Positions 47,235 through 55,781 of a DNA stretch of 64,000 bases are shown here, piece after piece. The stretch is from Stenotrophomonas maltophilia D457 (GTDB taxonomy: Bacteria > Pseudomonadota > Gammaproteobacteria > Xanthomonadales > Xanthomonadaceae), in contig NC_017671.1 of the NCBI RefSeq assembly GCF_000284595.1, forward strand, positions 1,149,001-1,213,000, in the 5' to 3' direction. Every line of letters begins with the position of its first letter. The stretch's first letter is position 1. The notes under the pieces were generated by a model. It was given only the letters and a program-made list of their open reading frames with translations, searched no databases and was not told the origin of the DNA. Made by a program: the position numbers and the translations under genes.

Positions 47235-47326
47235 CCGGCGGCTCTCCACCTGCCGTGCACGACAGGGTCACCGCCGCGCAAGGGCCGTTCTTCCATTCTG
47301 TGGGCTCCCCCAACCGGAGTGCCTCC

Positions 47327-47869
47327 ATGGCAGAGCGATTGAAGGGCAAGCAGATTGCCATCCTTGCCACCCACGGCTTCGAACAGTCTGAACTGATCGA
47401 ACCCAAGCGTTTGCTGGAAGCGGAAGGGGCGCGCGTCAGCGTGGTCTCGCCCGCAAAGGAAGCGACGATCAAGGGCTGGAAGGAGAAGAACTGGGGCGAC
47501 GCCGTCGCGGTGGATATCCCGTTGGATGAGGCCGATCCTGCACGCTTCGATGCGGTGGTTCTGCCCGGCGGGGTCATCAATCCGGACACACTGCGCACCG
47601 ATGATGCCGTACTGGCCTTCATCCGTTCAGTGGATGAAGCCGGCAAGCCCGTGGCGGCGATTTGCCATGGCCCGTGGCTGCTGATCAACAGCGGCCTGGC
47701 CGATGGCCGCGAGCTGACCTCCTGGCCTTCCCTGCAGCAGGATCTGGCGAACGCGGGTGCGACATGGCGCGATGCCAAGGTGGTGGTCGACGGCAACGTC
47801 ATCACCAGCCGCAAGCCGGATGACATTCCGGCTTTCAGCGAGGCGGTGGTAAAAGCGCTTGCCGCCTGA
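47327..47869 (+). CDS. DJ-1/PfpI family protein (type 1 glutamine amidotransferase-like)
   Basis: A 180-residue protein with the nucleophile elbow VAAICHGPWLLI and ATHGFEQSEL carrying the conserved Glu. VVLPGGVINPDTLR is typical of the PfpI/YhbO branch. Members act as deglycases, chaperones or stress hydrolases; which applies here is not settled. Start ATG 47327 (MAERLKGKQ) chosen as conserved. Confidence 0.9.
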   Translation: MAERLKGKQIAILATHGFEQSELIEPKRLLEAEGARVSVVSPAKEATIKGWKEKNWGDAVAVDIPLDEADPARFDAVVLPGGVINPDTLRTDDAVLAFIRSVDEAGKPVAAICHGPWLLINSGLADGRELTSWPSLQQDLANAGATWRDAKVVVDGNVITSRKPDDIPAFSEAVVKALAA

Positions 47870-47879
47870 TGCGCTACCG

Positions 47880-47940
47880 GTAGTGCCGGCCGCTGGCCGG
47901 CAGATGCAGTGACGTGCTGCCGGCCAGCGGCCGGCACCAC
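47880..47940. repeat. Inverted pair of SMAG-type palindromes
   Basis: Copies at 47880-47902 and 47917-47940 face each other in the gap between convergent genes. Confidence 0.9.
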
Positions 47941-47941
47941 C

Positions 47942-48538
47942 TCATTTGCCCAGCAGGCCTGCCGGTACCAGGTTGCCCAGGTTCTGGTTGAAAGTGACCA
48001 CCAGCTTGCCGTTCTTCACCTGTGCCGACTGCACCTGCAGGGCGCCGAGCACCCCGGCCACGGCCGGGTCCAGCTTGTAGATCGGTTCGCGCTGGGCGTA
48101 GTCGCTCAGCCACGCATTGAGCAGGCCACGGGTGCGTGAGTCGAGGCGGCCGCCCTGGTTGGCCGGGGTGAAGTCATCCACGCTCGGCTGCTGCAGGTGA
48201 AAGCCCTGGGTCTGCGCGTCGTAGCGCAGGCCGCTGCTGAGCTTCACCGTGCCCAGTCGGGCCGGGTTGCCGCCCGCGGTGGCCAGCGCGACGTCCATGC
48301 CCAGGTTCAACCGTTCGCCGGCCGGAAGGCTCAGCTGCGGGTGGCTCATGGTCAGGGCGATCAGGCCGCCGAGGGCGTCCTGGGTGCGCGGGAAGCTGCC
48401 ATCGAGGTACTGCTGCACGTCGCTGGCGCCCACCGACAGTTCGCGGCCGGAAATGGAGGGAGCCGCCTGTGCACCGATCGCAGCGGCGATCAGCACGGTG
48501 GAGGCCGCGAGGCGGGTCATCAGGGAACGCAGGCGCAT
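47942..48538 (-). CDS. DUF1439 (YceB-like) periplasmic protein
   Basis: A 198-residue protein with signal peptide (LAASTVLIAAAIGAQA). The mature part has ISGRELSVGASDVQQYLDGS, LNLGMDVALATAGG and the conserved C-terminal GALQVQSAQVKNGKLVVTFN, matching DUF1439. Unlike E. coli YceB no lipobox Cys is present at cleavage. Function unknown, probably lipid-binding-like fold. Confidence 0.82.
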   Translation of the reverse strand: MRLRSLMTRLAASTVLIAAAIGAQAAPSISGRELSVGASDVQQYLDGSFPRTQDALGGLIALTMSHPQLSLPAGERLNLGMDVALATAGGNPARLGTVKLSSGLRYDAQTQGFHLQQPSVDDFTPANQGGRLDSRTRGLLNAWLSDYAQREPIYKLDPAVAGVLGALQVQSAQVKNGKLVVTFNQNLGNLVPAGLLGK

Positions 48539-48620
48539 GTCGGTGACCGGTGGGAAGCAGATGGATGGATCAAAGAGTAGCCGCGCAGGCTGAATCGCGC
48601 GTGCATGCCGCTGCAACGGT

Positions 48621-49166
48621 TCAGTCCAGCGTTGGACGCAGCTGTGCCGACTGGATCTGCCAGGCGCTGCCGTCGCTGCTGGGCTGCACGCGGTACCAGC
48701 CGCCGAAGCGGAACGTGCCATTGGCGGTGACCGCACGGATCTGCACAGGGACTTCAAGCAGCCGCGGTGGCTGCCGGTCATCTCGGGCGATCGGGGTATC
48801 GCTGTGCAGGCGCAGCGTGCGCAGGTCCTGCAGCTGCCGCAGCGCGGCGTCGTCTGCATGCCGCGGGTCGCCGGGTGGGATCGTCCAGGCAGCATCGCTG
48901 GCGGCGCGGTCGCGGTTGAGCAGTGCGGCGACGTAGCGGTTGAGCATCGTCGACGGCGGCTCTGCGCCGTCGTCGACGGCGGACAGCAGCGTCATATCGC
49001 TCGCCTGCAATGCTGCGGGACCGGGACCGGGACCGGGACCGGTACCGGTGTCCGCTGCTGCGGCGACGGGAGCGGACGCTGCCGTGATGTGATCATTCGT
49101 CTGTGCCGCCGGGCGTGAACAACCCAGCAGCACCAGTGGTGCGATCAGGAACAGGATCCTGCGCAT
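48621..49166 (-). CDS. Putative lipoprotein with Gly-Pro repeat
   Basis: A 181-residue protein. The N-terminus RILFLIAPLVLLGCS has a clear lipobox (LLGC). A GTGPGPGPGP stretch near residue 42 is encoded by a hexanucleotide repeat. The remainder has DARHADDAALRQLQDLRTLR-like helices and a C-terminal beta segment (FRFGGWYRVQPSSDGSAWQI). No family recognised. Confidence 0.75.
   Translation of the reverse strand: MRRILFLIAPLVLLGCSRPAAQTNDHITAASAPVAAAADTGTGPGPGPGPAALQASDMTLLSAVDDGAEPPSTMLNRYVAALLNRDRAASDAAWTIPPGDPRHADDAALRQLQDLRTLRLHSDTPIARDDRQPPRLLEVPVQIRAVTANGTFRFGGWYRVQPSSDGSAWQIQSAQLRPTLD
49017..49046. repeat. GGGACC hexanucleotide tandem repeat inside a coding region
   Basis: Four perfect GGGACC copies plus one GGTACC encode the Gly-Pro run of the lipoprotein. 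Being a multiple of three, copy-number change would alter linker length without frameshift. Confidence 0.93.
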
Positions 49167-49222
49167 GCCCGCCTCCTCCCCGAGGCAACCTGGAGGGCGG
49201 CAGTGTATCGGTTGCGCCGCTA

Positions 49223-49531
49223 TCAGCGGGAGGAGGGCAGCTGCTCCAGCGCGTCCAGCGCCGGCAGGACCTGGCCGGCGATGGCGGCCAGTGCGTGGCC
49301 GTCGGTCTCGGCGTGGCGTTGCACGATGTCGCGCAGCAGCTGGGTGGCGATCACCAGGGTCGCGCGCTCGTCGCCACTGATGCCGGCGGTACGCGGGGCC
49401 GCTTCCAGCAGGCGCATCAGGTCGCGGCCGGCGCGGTGTTCCAGTTCGATGGTGCAGCGCCCGGTGCACTGCAGCCCGTCCTTTTCGATCGGGGTTACCG
49501 AGATCCGGTAGCGGGTGGAGGGGCTGGCCAT
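49223..49531 (-). CDS. Small protein resembling DUF3861
   Basis: A 102-residue protein, RYRISVTPIEKDG at the start and IELEHRAGRDLMRLLEAAPR, resembling DUF3861 proteins. No signal peptide or membrane helix. Function unknown. It lies between the lipoprotein gene and the HU gene, all on the minus strand. Confidence 0.65.
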   Translation of the reverse strand: MASPSTRYRISVTPIEKDGLQCTGRCTIELEHRAGRDLMRLLEAAPRTAGISGDERATLVIATQLLRDIVQRHAETDGHALAAIAGQVLPALDALEQLPSSR

Positions 49532-49730
49532 GAGGGTGTGCTCGCCGTAGCTGTGGAGGATGTGCCCACCATAGGCAAGGCCACGGCTGGCGGCGACGGC
49601 CGGCGCTGCACGCAGTGTTCCACCCGGTACGTTCCGCGCCCTTTGCGGAGCACCGGCAGCCAATGCTGGCGGGCCTGTACGGGGATTGCCGGGGCCGCGG
49701 CAACGCTGTGTTGCGGGGTGTGGTGCGGAC

Positions 49731-49760
49731 AAAAAAAACGGGACGGCCAGAGCCGTCCCG
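49731..49760 (-). terminator. Intrinsic terminator of the HU gene
   Basis: Stem CGGGACGG / CCGTCCCG, followed on the minus strand by eight T residues, 26 bp past the HU stop. Confidence 0.92.
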
Positions 49761-49785
49761 TCGGAATCCGCGTTGGGGCGCGCGC

Positions 49786-50184
49786 TTACAGCGCGGCGTC
49801 CTTCAGCTTCTTCAGCGGACGCACCTTCAGCTTGGTGGTGGCCGGCTTGGCAGCGAACCACTGCTCTTCCTTGGTGAACGGGTTGATGCCCTTGCGCTTC
49901 GGCTTGGCCGGCACATTGACGGTGGTGATCTTCAGCAGGCCCGGCAGGGTGAACGAGCCAGCGCCCTTCTTGTGCACCGAGGAGGCGACGGCGCTTTCCA
50001 GCGAGGCCAGCACAGCGCGGACGTCCTTGGCGATGACGCCGGAGGCTTCAGCGATGTGTGCAACCAGGCCGGACTTGGTCAGCACTTCCTTGATCGGCTT
50101 CGGAGCGGCCGGCTTGGCGGCTGCCTTCGTCGCGACTTTCTTCACTGCCTTCTTCGGGGCAGCCTTCTTAGCGGTCTTTGCCAT
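49786..50184 (-). CDS. HU/IHF-family DNA-binding protein with histone-H1-like N-terminal tail
   Basis: A 132-residue protein. Residues 1-30 are Lys/Ala/Pro-rich (AKTAKKAAPKKAVKKVATKA), as in histone H1. An HU-type domain follows: TKSGLVAHIAEASGV, then FTLPGLLKITTVNVPAKPKRKGINPFTKEE, split around the DNA-binding beta arm. It should compact or bend DNA. Tailed HU proteins are known in Xanthomonadaceae. The tail offers many Lys for modification. Confidence 0.9.
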   Translation of the reverse strand: MAKTAKKAAPKKAVKKVATKAAAKPAAPKPIKEVLTKSGLVAHIAEASGVIAKDVRAVLASLESAVASSVHKKGAGSFTLPGLLKITTVNVPAKPKRKGINPFTKEEQWFAAKPATTKLKVRPLKKLKDAAL

Positions 50185-50555
50185 GGTTTCCTGTTCCGTG
50201 AACGGTTGGTTGTGTGGTCGGCGCCGAACCCCGTCGGCAAGCGCAATGTAGGGCAACTCTCGGGCGCCGCCAATAGCCCGAAGCGCGGAAAGTGCATGTT
50301 TTTTCATATCCAGGCCGATTCAGTACATGGCCGGCGGTGGGGGGCGGGGGCGCTGCAGCGTGCGCGATGGCTGCTGCCTGCCCGTTGCTGGAATGTGCGA
50401 AACCACTGAAAACAAGGGAAAAGTCCGCGTCGGTCTGGCGAAGAAGTGACCAGCTGTCCGATGTCCGGCGGACGTGCGGCATGCGGCGGAGCGACGCAGG
50501 GCTAACGCGTCCCGTGCGAGAGTGGCCGTTCATCACCGCCACGCAGGAGCAGCAC
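50185..50555. other. Divergent intergenic region between HU and osmC
   Basis: No gene supported in these 371 bp. It should contain the divergent promoters of both genes. An AT-rich patch near 50295-50310 (ATGTTTTTTCATATCC) is the only notable composition change. A GC-rich GGTGGGGGGCGGGGGC run lies at about 50336-50352. Confidence 0.6.
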
Positions 50556-50987
50556 ATGGGAATCTCGCGACACGCCACCGCGCACTGGGAAGGCGATCTG
50601 AAGTCGGGCAAGGGACAGCTGAGCACGCCGCAGAGCGGGCTGCTGGACAAGACCCGCTACGGTTTCAACAGCCGCTTCGGCGACGAGAAGGGCACCAATC
50701 CGGAGGAGCTGATCGCCGCCGCGCACGCCGGCTGTTTCACCATGGCGCTGTCGGCCAAGCTTGGTGAGGCCGGCTTCACCCCGACCTCGCTGGACACCGA
50801 GGCCAAGGTCGATCTGTCCCTGGAGGGCGGGCCGCAGCTGTCGCAGATCCGGTTGAAGGTGAAGGCCGTGGTGCCGGGTATCGACGCCGCACAGTTCCGT
50901 GCCATTGCCGATGACGCCAAGCAGAACTGCCCGGTGTCCAAGGCGCTGAGCGCGGTGCCGATCAGCCTGGAAGCCGAACTGGGCTGA
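50556..50987 (+). CDS. OsmC family peroxiredoxin
   Basis: A 143-residue OsmC protein. The two redox Cys are in IAAAHAGCFTMALSAKLGEA and AKQNCPVSKALSAVP. It reduces organic and inorganic peroxides in the cytoplasm. CAGGAGCA upstream of ATG 50556 is a good ribosome site. Confidence 0.93.
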   Translation: MGISRHATAHWEGDLKSGKGQLSTPQSGLLDKTRYGFNSRFGDEKGTNPEELIAAAHAGCFTMALSAKLGEAGFTPTSLDTEAKVDLSLEGGPQLSQIRLKVKAVVPGIDAAQFRAIADDAKQNCPVSKALSAVPISLEAELG

Positions 50988-50993
50988 GCCACG

Positions 50994-51018
50994 GTAGTGC
51001 CGGCCGCGGGCCGGCAAC
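50994..51018 (+). repeat. SMAG-type palindrome
   Basis: GTAGTGCCGGCCGCGGGCCG then GCAAC, a slight variant of the window's SMAG unit, just past osmC. Confidence 0.85.
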
Positions 51019-51153
51019 CGCATGATGCCGGGGTCCATGTAGCAGCCGGCCAGCGTTATGGCGGCCTTCCTGGCCGCCACCCTCCGGGCCGTCGCGTCCG
51101 ACGTTGGCAGCGGCTCCTGCCGCTGCCTTCGGCTCTACCACCCGCCAGCGCGA

Positions 51154-52032
51154 TCACCAATCAAGGGTGCCGGTAATCACCGTCTGCACCTGCCCGCCCG
51201 ACCAGACCTCGCCGTCTTCATCGACGCGCAGGGTCAGGCGCGCGTCGTGGCCGACTTCGCGGCCCTGGCTGACTTCGAACGATTCACGGCCCCGCGGCAG
51301 CGCATCGCGCAGGTCCAGCCACGCGGCCAGCACGGCATTAGCCGCGCCGGAGGCGGCGTCCTCGAAGCGGCGTCCATTGCCGACGAAGGCACGTACTGCA
51401 AGATCGAAGCCCTCGCTGCCATCGCTGAAGGCGTAGGCAAACACGCCCATGCTGTCGGTGGATTCGGCCAGAGCCGCGACCGCGTCCCAGTCCGGGCGCA
51501 GTGCGCGCAGTGCCGCTTCATCGGCCACCTGCACCACCCACCAGCTGCGCCCGCCCTGCATGCGCGCCGGCGGCAGCGAGCCCAGCGGCCAATCCTTCAG
51601 CGCCGCCTGCAGGCGCGGGTCGGTGGCCTCGGCGATCTCCGCCAGCTGCGCGCGCGGGGTGCGGATGGCAATGCGCTGCTGCGCGCCCTCGCCGCTCACG
51701 CGCAGCGGCAGCGCACCGGCGATGCCGTCCTGCACGAGCACGCCGTCGACTGGCGCGGCCAGGCCCGCCTGCAGCACCGCATGCGCGGTGCCGACGCTGG
51801 GATGGCCGGCGAACGGAACCTCCTTCTGCGGGCTGAACATGCGCAGCCGGTAGCTGGCGCCTGCGACCTGCGGCGGGAACACGAAGGTGGTCTCGGGCAG
51901 GCGCGTCCAGCGCGCAATGGCCTGCATGCTGGCATCGTCCAGGCCTTCGGCATCAAGCACCACGGCCAGCGGATTGCCGGCACCGGCGCGCGGGGAGAAC
52001 ACATCCAGCTGCAGGAAACGGCGGGTGGACAT
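51154..52032 (-). CDS. PhzF family isomerase, copy 1
   Basis: A 292-residue two-domain epimerase-fold protein. TRLPETTFVFPP contains the probable catalytic Glu, and FAGHPSVGTAHAVL and SGAANAVLAAWL are the family motifs of each half. PhzF-like proteins catalyse isomerisations of unknown substrate outside phenazine producers. No phenazine genes nearby. A paralogue lies directly upstream. Confidence 0.9.
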   Translation of the reverse strand: MSTRRFLQLDVFSPRAGAGNPLAVVLDAEGLDDASMQAIARWTRLPETTFVFPPQVAGASYRLRMFSPQKEVPFAGHPSVGTAHAVLQAGLAAPVDGVLVQDGIAGALPLRVSGEGAQQRIAIRTPRAQLAEIAEATDPRLQAALKDWPLGSLPPARMQGGRSWWVVQVADEAALRALRPDWDAVAALAESTDSMGVFAYAFSDGSEGFDLAVRAFVGNGRRFEDAASGAANAVLAAWLDLRDALPRGRESFEVSQGREVGHDARLTLRVDEDGEVWSGGQVQTVITGTLDW

Positions 52033-52078
52033 CAGGCAGGACTCCAGTAAACAGGCGGCATAGCGTAGCGCGGGGCAC

Positions 52079-52156
52079 AAAAAAGGGGACGGAGGGAATT
52101 AAGTCGCTTGTGCCCCAAGTGCCATAAGCGACTTAATTCCCTCCGTCCCCTTTTTT
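52079..52156. repeat. 31-bp perfect inverted repeat between the two phzF-like genes
   Basis: Arms 52079-52109 and 52126-52156 (GGGGACGGAGGGAATTAAGT core, ending in six A and six T) are perfectly complementary across a 16-nt loop. It looks like a REP-type element and would also terminate transcription on both strands. Confidence 0.9.
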
Positions 52157-52162
52157 CGTGCG

Positions 52163-53035
52163 CTACCAGCGAAGGTGGCCGTCGATGACCGGCTGCACCT
52201 GGCCGCCGATCCAGACCGTGCCCTGCGCGTCGACCTGCACCTGCACGTGGCCATCGCGGCCGACTTCGCGGCCCTGGCTGGCCACGTAGTGGCCCTCGCG
52301 GCCGGGCAGGGCGTTGCGCTGCCGCAGCCAGGCAGCGATCAGGGCATTGGCGCTGCCGGTGACCGGATCTTCCGGCACGCTGGCCGCATCGGCGGGGCAG
52401 AATGCGCGCACCACACGGGTGTGGTCGGTACCGGCTTCGTCGGCGAATACGGCCACGCCGGTGGCCTCGGTGGCAAGGCTCCAGTCGCGCAGGGCGGCCA
52501 TGTCCGGCGCCAGGCCGCGCACAGCGGCGGCATCGCGCAGCGGCAGCAGCCACCAGCGCGCGCCGTTGTCCCAGAGTTCGGGCACGTGCCCGTTGGCGGC
52601 GAGGGCCAGCAGTGTTTCGGGTGCCGCATCTGCGCCAGTCGCCAGTTGCCGCGCCGGTGGGCTGGCCAGCTGGATCTGGAGTGCCTCGGCCGGGCCGCTC
52701 ACCCGCACGGGCAGCACCCCCGCCGCGCACTGCTGCAGCAGGGCGCCGTCGCGAGGCTGGGCCAGGCCGCAGCTCACCGCCGCCCAGGCCGCGCCGACGC
52801 TCGGGTGGCCGGCGAACGCCAGCTCTCGGGTCGGGGTGAAGATGCGGATGTGGTAGTCGGCGCCGGGCGCGCTGGGGCGCAGGAAGAACACCGTCTCGGA
52901 CAGGTTCAGCCAGGCAGCCAGGGCCTGCATCTGCTCGCCGGAGAGCGCATCGGCGTCCAGCAGGGCACCCAGTGGATTCCCGGTTCCGGGGCGGGAGGCG
53001 AAGACATCGAGCTGCAGGTAACGGAGGAGGGCCAT
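52163..53035 (-). CDS. PhzF family isomerase, copy 2
   Basis: A 290-residue protein parallel to copy 1: LNLSETVFFLRP with the catalytic Glu, FAGHPSVGAAWAAV and TGSANALIAAWLRQRNALPG. The two share the same N-terminal RYLQLDVFASRPGTGNPLGA-like start. Tandem duplication with divergence is likely. It diverges from lysAC. Confidence 0.9.
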   Translation of the reverse strand: MALLRYLQLDVFASRPGTGNPLGALLDADALSGEQMQALAAWLNLSETVFFLRPSAPGADYHIRIFTPTRELAFAGHPSVGAAWAAVSCGLAQPRDGALLQQCAAGVLPVRVSGPAEALQIQLASPPARQLATGADAAPETLLALAANGHVPELWDNGARWWLLPLRDAAAVRGLAPDMAALRDWSLATEATGVAVFADEAGTDHTRVVRAFCPADAASVPEDPVTGSANALIAAWLRQRNALPGREGHYVASQGREVGRDGHVQVQVDAQGTVWIGGQVQPVIDGHLRW

Positions 53036-53110
53036 CTACGGGGATATTGCGCTTAGAATCAAAGGTTCCGCCCCCGAGGGCGGCTTCCCCACATTCTACA
53101 TAGCCAATCC

Positions 53111-55705
53111 ATGTCAGCTTCCCCCCTTGTCGATCGTTGGATCGTACTGAAGTTCGGCGGCACCTCGGTGTCGCGTCGTCACCGCTGGGACACGATCGGG
53201 AAGCTGGCGAAAAAACGCGCGGAAGAGACCGGCTCGCGCGTGCTGGTGGTGGTGTCGGCGCTGTCCGGGGTCACCAACGAACTGACCGCGATCGCCGATG
53301 GCGCGCCGGACAGCCGTGATCGCGTGGCCGCGCTGGTCGAACGCCATGAAGGCTTCCTGGCCGAACTGGGCCTGGGCCGCGAAGTACTGGCCGAGCGCCT
53401 GGCGGCACTGCAGGGCCTGCTCGACGACCCGCGTGCGGCCACCCGTCCGCTGCAGTGGCAGGCCGAAGTGCTGGGCCAGGGCGAACTGTTGTCGTCCACG
53501 CTGGGCGCGGCCTACCTGCACGCCTCGGGCCTGGACATGGGCTGGATGGATGCCCGCCAGTGGCTGGACGCGATGCCGCCGCAGCCGAACCAGAGCGACT
53601 GGTCACAGCGCCTGTCGGTGAACTGCCAGTGGCGTGCCGACGCGGAGTGGATGCAGCGCTTCCGCGCGCAGCCGACCCGCCTGCTGATCACCCAGGGTTT
53701 CATCTCGCGGCATGCCGATGGCGGTACCGCCATCCTCGGCCGTGGTGGCTCGGATACCTCGGCGGCGTACTTCGGCGCGCTGCTCGGCGCCAGCCGCGTG
53801 GAAATCTGGACCGATGTGCCGGGCATGTTCAGTGCCAACCCGAAGGATGTGCCGGACGCGCGCCTGCTGACCCGCCTGGACTACTACGAGGCGCAGGAAA
53901 TTGCCACCACTGGTGCCAAGGTGCTGCATCCGCGCTCGATCAAGCCGTGCCGCGATGCAGGCGTGCCGATGGCCATCCTCGATACCGAGCGTCCGGAACT
54001 GCCGGGCACCAGCATTGACGGCAGTGCTGCACCGGTACCAGGCGTCAAGGCGATCAGCCGCCGCAACGGCATCGTGCTGGTGTCGATGGAAGGCATCGGC
54101 ATGTGGCAGCAGGTCGGCTTCCTGGCCGATGTGTTCAACCTGTTCAAGAAGCATGGCCTGTCGGTGGACCTGATCGGTTCGGCCGAGACCAACGTCACCG
54201 TGTCGCTGGACCCGTCCGAGAACCTGGTCAACACCGATGTGCTGGCCGCGCTGTCGGCCGACCTGTCGCAGATCTGCAAGGTGAAGGTGATCGTGCCGTG
54301 CGCGGCGATCACCCTGGTCGGCCGTGGCATGCGTTCTCTGCTGCACAAGCTGTCGGACGTGTGGGCCACCTTCGGCCGCGAGCGCGTGCACATGATTTCG
54401 CAGTCGTCCAACGACCTGAACCTGACCTTCGTCATCGACGAGGCCGATGCCGATGGCCTGCTGCCGATCCTGCATGCCGAGCTGATCGACAGCGGTGCGA
54501 TGCCGGTGGAAGAAACCGAAGTGTTCGGCCCGCGCTGGCGCGAGATTGCCGGCACCGTGCGCCCGCGCGGCACGCCGTGGTGGCGCGGCCAGCGTGCGCA
54601 CCTGCTGCAGCTGGCCGATGCCGGTACGCCGCGCTATGTCTACCACCTGCCGACGGTGCGCGCCCGCGCCCGCGCGCTGGCCGCGATCAAGCCGATCGAC
54701 CAGCGTTACTACGCGATCAAGGCCAACAGCCACCCGGCCATCCTGCAGCTGCTGGAAGCCGAGGGCTTCGGGCTGGAGTGCGTCTCGTACGGCGAGCTGA
54801 AGCATGTGTTCCAGCACCTGCCGGAGCTGTCGCCGCGGCGCGTGCTGTTCACTCCCAGCTTCTGCCCGCGCAGCGAGTACGAGGCGGCGTTCGCCCTTGG
54901 CGTGACCGTCACCGTCGACAACGTCGAAGCGCTGCAGCGCTGGCCGGACCTGTTCCGCAGCCGCGAGCTGTGGCTGCGCGTCGACCTGGGGCGTGGCGAA
55001 GGCCACCATGCCAAGGTCCGCACCGGCGGCAAGGAGTCCAAGTTCGGCCTGCCGATCGCCCGCGTGGACGAGTTCGTGCGCGCGGCCACCGAGCTGGGCA
55101 GCCGCGTGGTCGGCTTGCATGCGCACCTGGGCAGTGGCGTGGAAACCGCGCAGCACTGGCGCCTGATGTGCGATGAGCTGGCCGGCTTCGCCCGCCGCAT
55201 CGGCAGCGTGCACACCATCGACATCGGTGGCGGCCTGCCGATTCCGTACAGCGACGAAGACGAGCCGTTCGACCTGGACGCTTGGGCCGAGGGCCTGGCC
55301 GAGGTCAAGGCGCTGCACCCGGCATTCCGCCTGGCGATCGAGCCGGGCCGCTACCTGGTGGCCGAATCGGGCGTGCTGCTGACCCATGCCACCCAGGTGG
55401 TGGAAAAGGACGGCGTGCGCCGCGTGGGCCTGGATGCCGGCATGAACACGCTGATGCGCCCGGCGCTGTACGACGCCTGGCACGACATCGAGAACCTCAG
55501 CCGCCAGGGTGGTTATGCCGAAGCGGCGTTCGATGTGGTCGGCCCGATCTGCGAATCCAGCGATGTGTTCGGCAAGCGCCGCAAGCTGCCGGTGTCGACC
55601 GCGCCGGACGACGTGATGCTGATCGCCGACGCCGGCGCGTACGGCTATGTGATGGCCAACACCTACAACCAGCGGATGCTGCCGCGCGAAGACGTGATCG
55701 AATGA
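53111..55705 (+). CDS. lysAC: Bifunctional aspartate kinase/diaminopimelate decarboxylase
   Basis: An 864-residue fusion. Residues about 10-300 are aspartokinase (VLKFGGTSVS; GRGGSDTSAAYFGALLGASR), then two ACT domains (about 310-460). From about 495 onward is a PLP-dependent DAP decarboxylase: YYAIKANSHPAIL with the PLP Lys, DIGGGLPIPYSDE, AIEPGRYLVAESGV and GPICESSDVFG. It catalyses the first and last steps of lysine synthesis. The fusion is known in Xanthomonas and relatives. Lysine and DAP also feed peptidoglycan, made by the next genes. Confidence 0.96.
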   Translation: MSASPLVDRWIVLKFGGTSVSRRHRWDTIGKLAKKRAEETGSRVLVVVSALSGVTNELTAIADGAPDSRDRVAALVERHEGFLAELGLGREVLAERLAALQGLLDDPRAATRPLQWQAEVLGQGELLSSTLGAAYLHASGLDMGWMDARQWLDAMPPQPNQSDWSQRLSVNCQWRADAEWMQRFRAQPTRLLITQGFISRHADGGTAILGRGGSDTSAAYFGALLGASRVEIWTDVPGMFSANPKDVPDARLLTRLDYYEAQEIATTGAKVLHPRSIKPCRDAGVPMAILDTERPELPGTSIDGSAAPVPGVKAISRRNGIVLVSMEGIGMWQQVGFLADVFNLFKKHGLSVDLIGSAETNVTVSLDPSENLVNTDVLAALSADLSQICKVKVIVPCAAITLVGRGMRSLLHKLSDVWATFGRERVHMISQSSNDLNLTFVIDEADADGLLPILHAELIDSGAMPVEETEVFGPRWREIAGTVRPRGTPWWRGQRAHLLQLADAGTPRYVYHLPTVRARARALAAIKPIDQRYYAIKANSHPAILQLLEAEGFGLECVSYGELKHVFQHLPELSPRRVLFTPSFCPRSEYEAAFALGVTVTVDNVEALQRWPDLFRSRELWLRVDLGRGEGHHAKVRTGGKESKFGLPIARVDEFVRAATELGSRVVGLHAHLGSGVETAQHWRLMCDELAGFARRIGSVHTIDIGGGLPIPYSDEDEPFDLDAWAEGLAEVKALHPAFRLAIEPGRYLVAESGVLLTHATQVVEKDGVRRVGLDAGMNTLMRPALYDAWHDIENLSRQGGYAEAAFDVVGPICESSDVFGKRRKLPVSTAPDDVMLIADAGAYGYVMANTYNQRMLPREDVIE

Positions 55706-55781
55706 CCACCGCGCGCGCCCTGCACCCGCCCACCGACACGCCCCGCGCCATCGCGCGGGCCCGTGCCTGACCGGATACACC

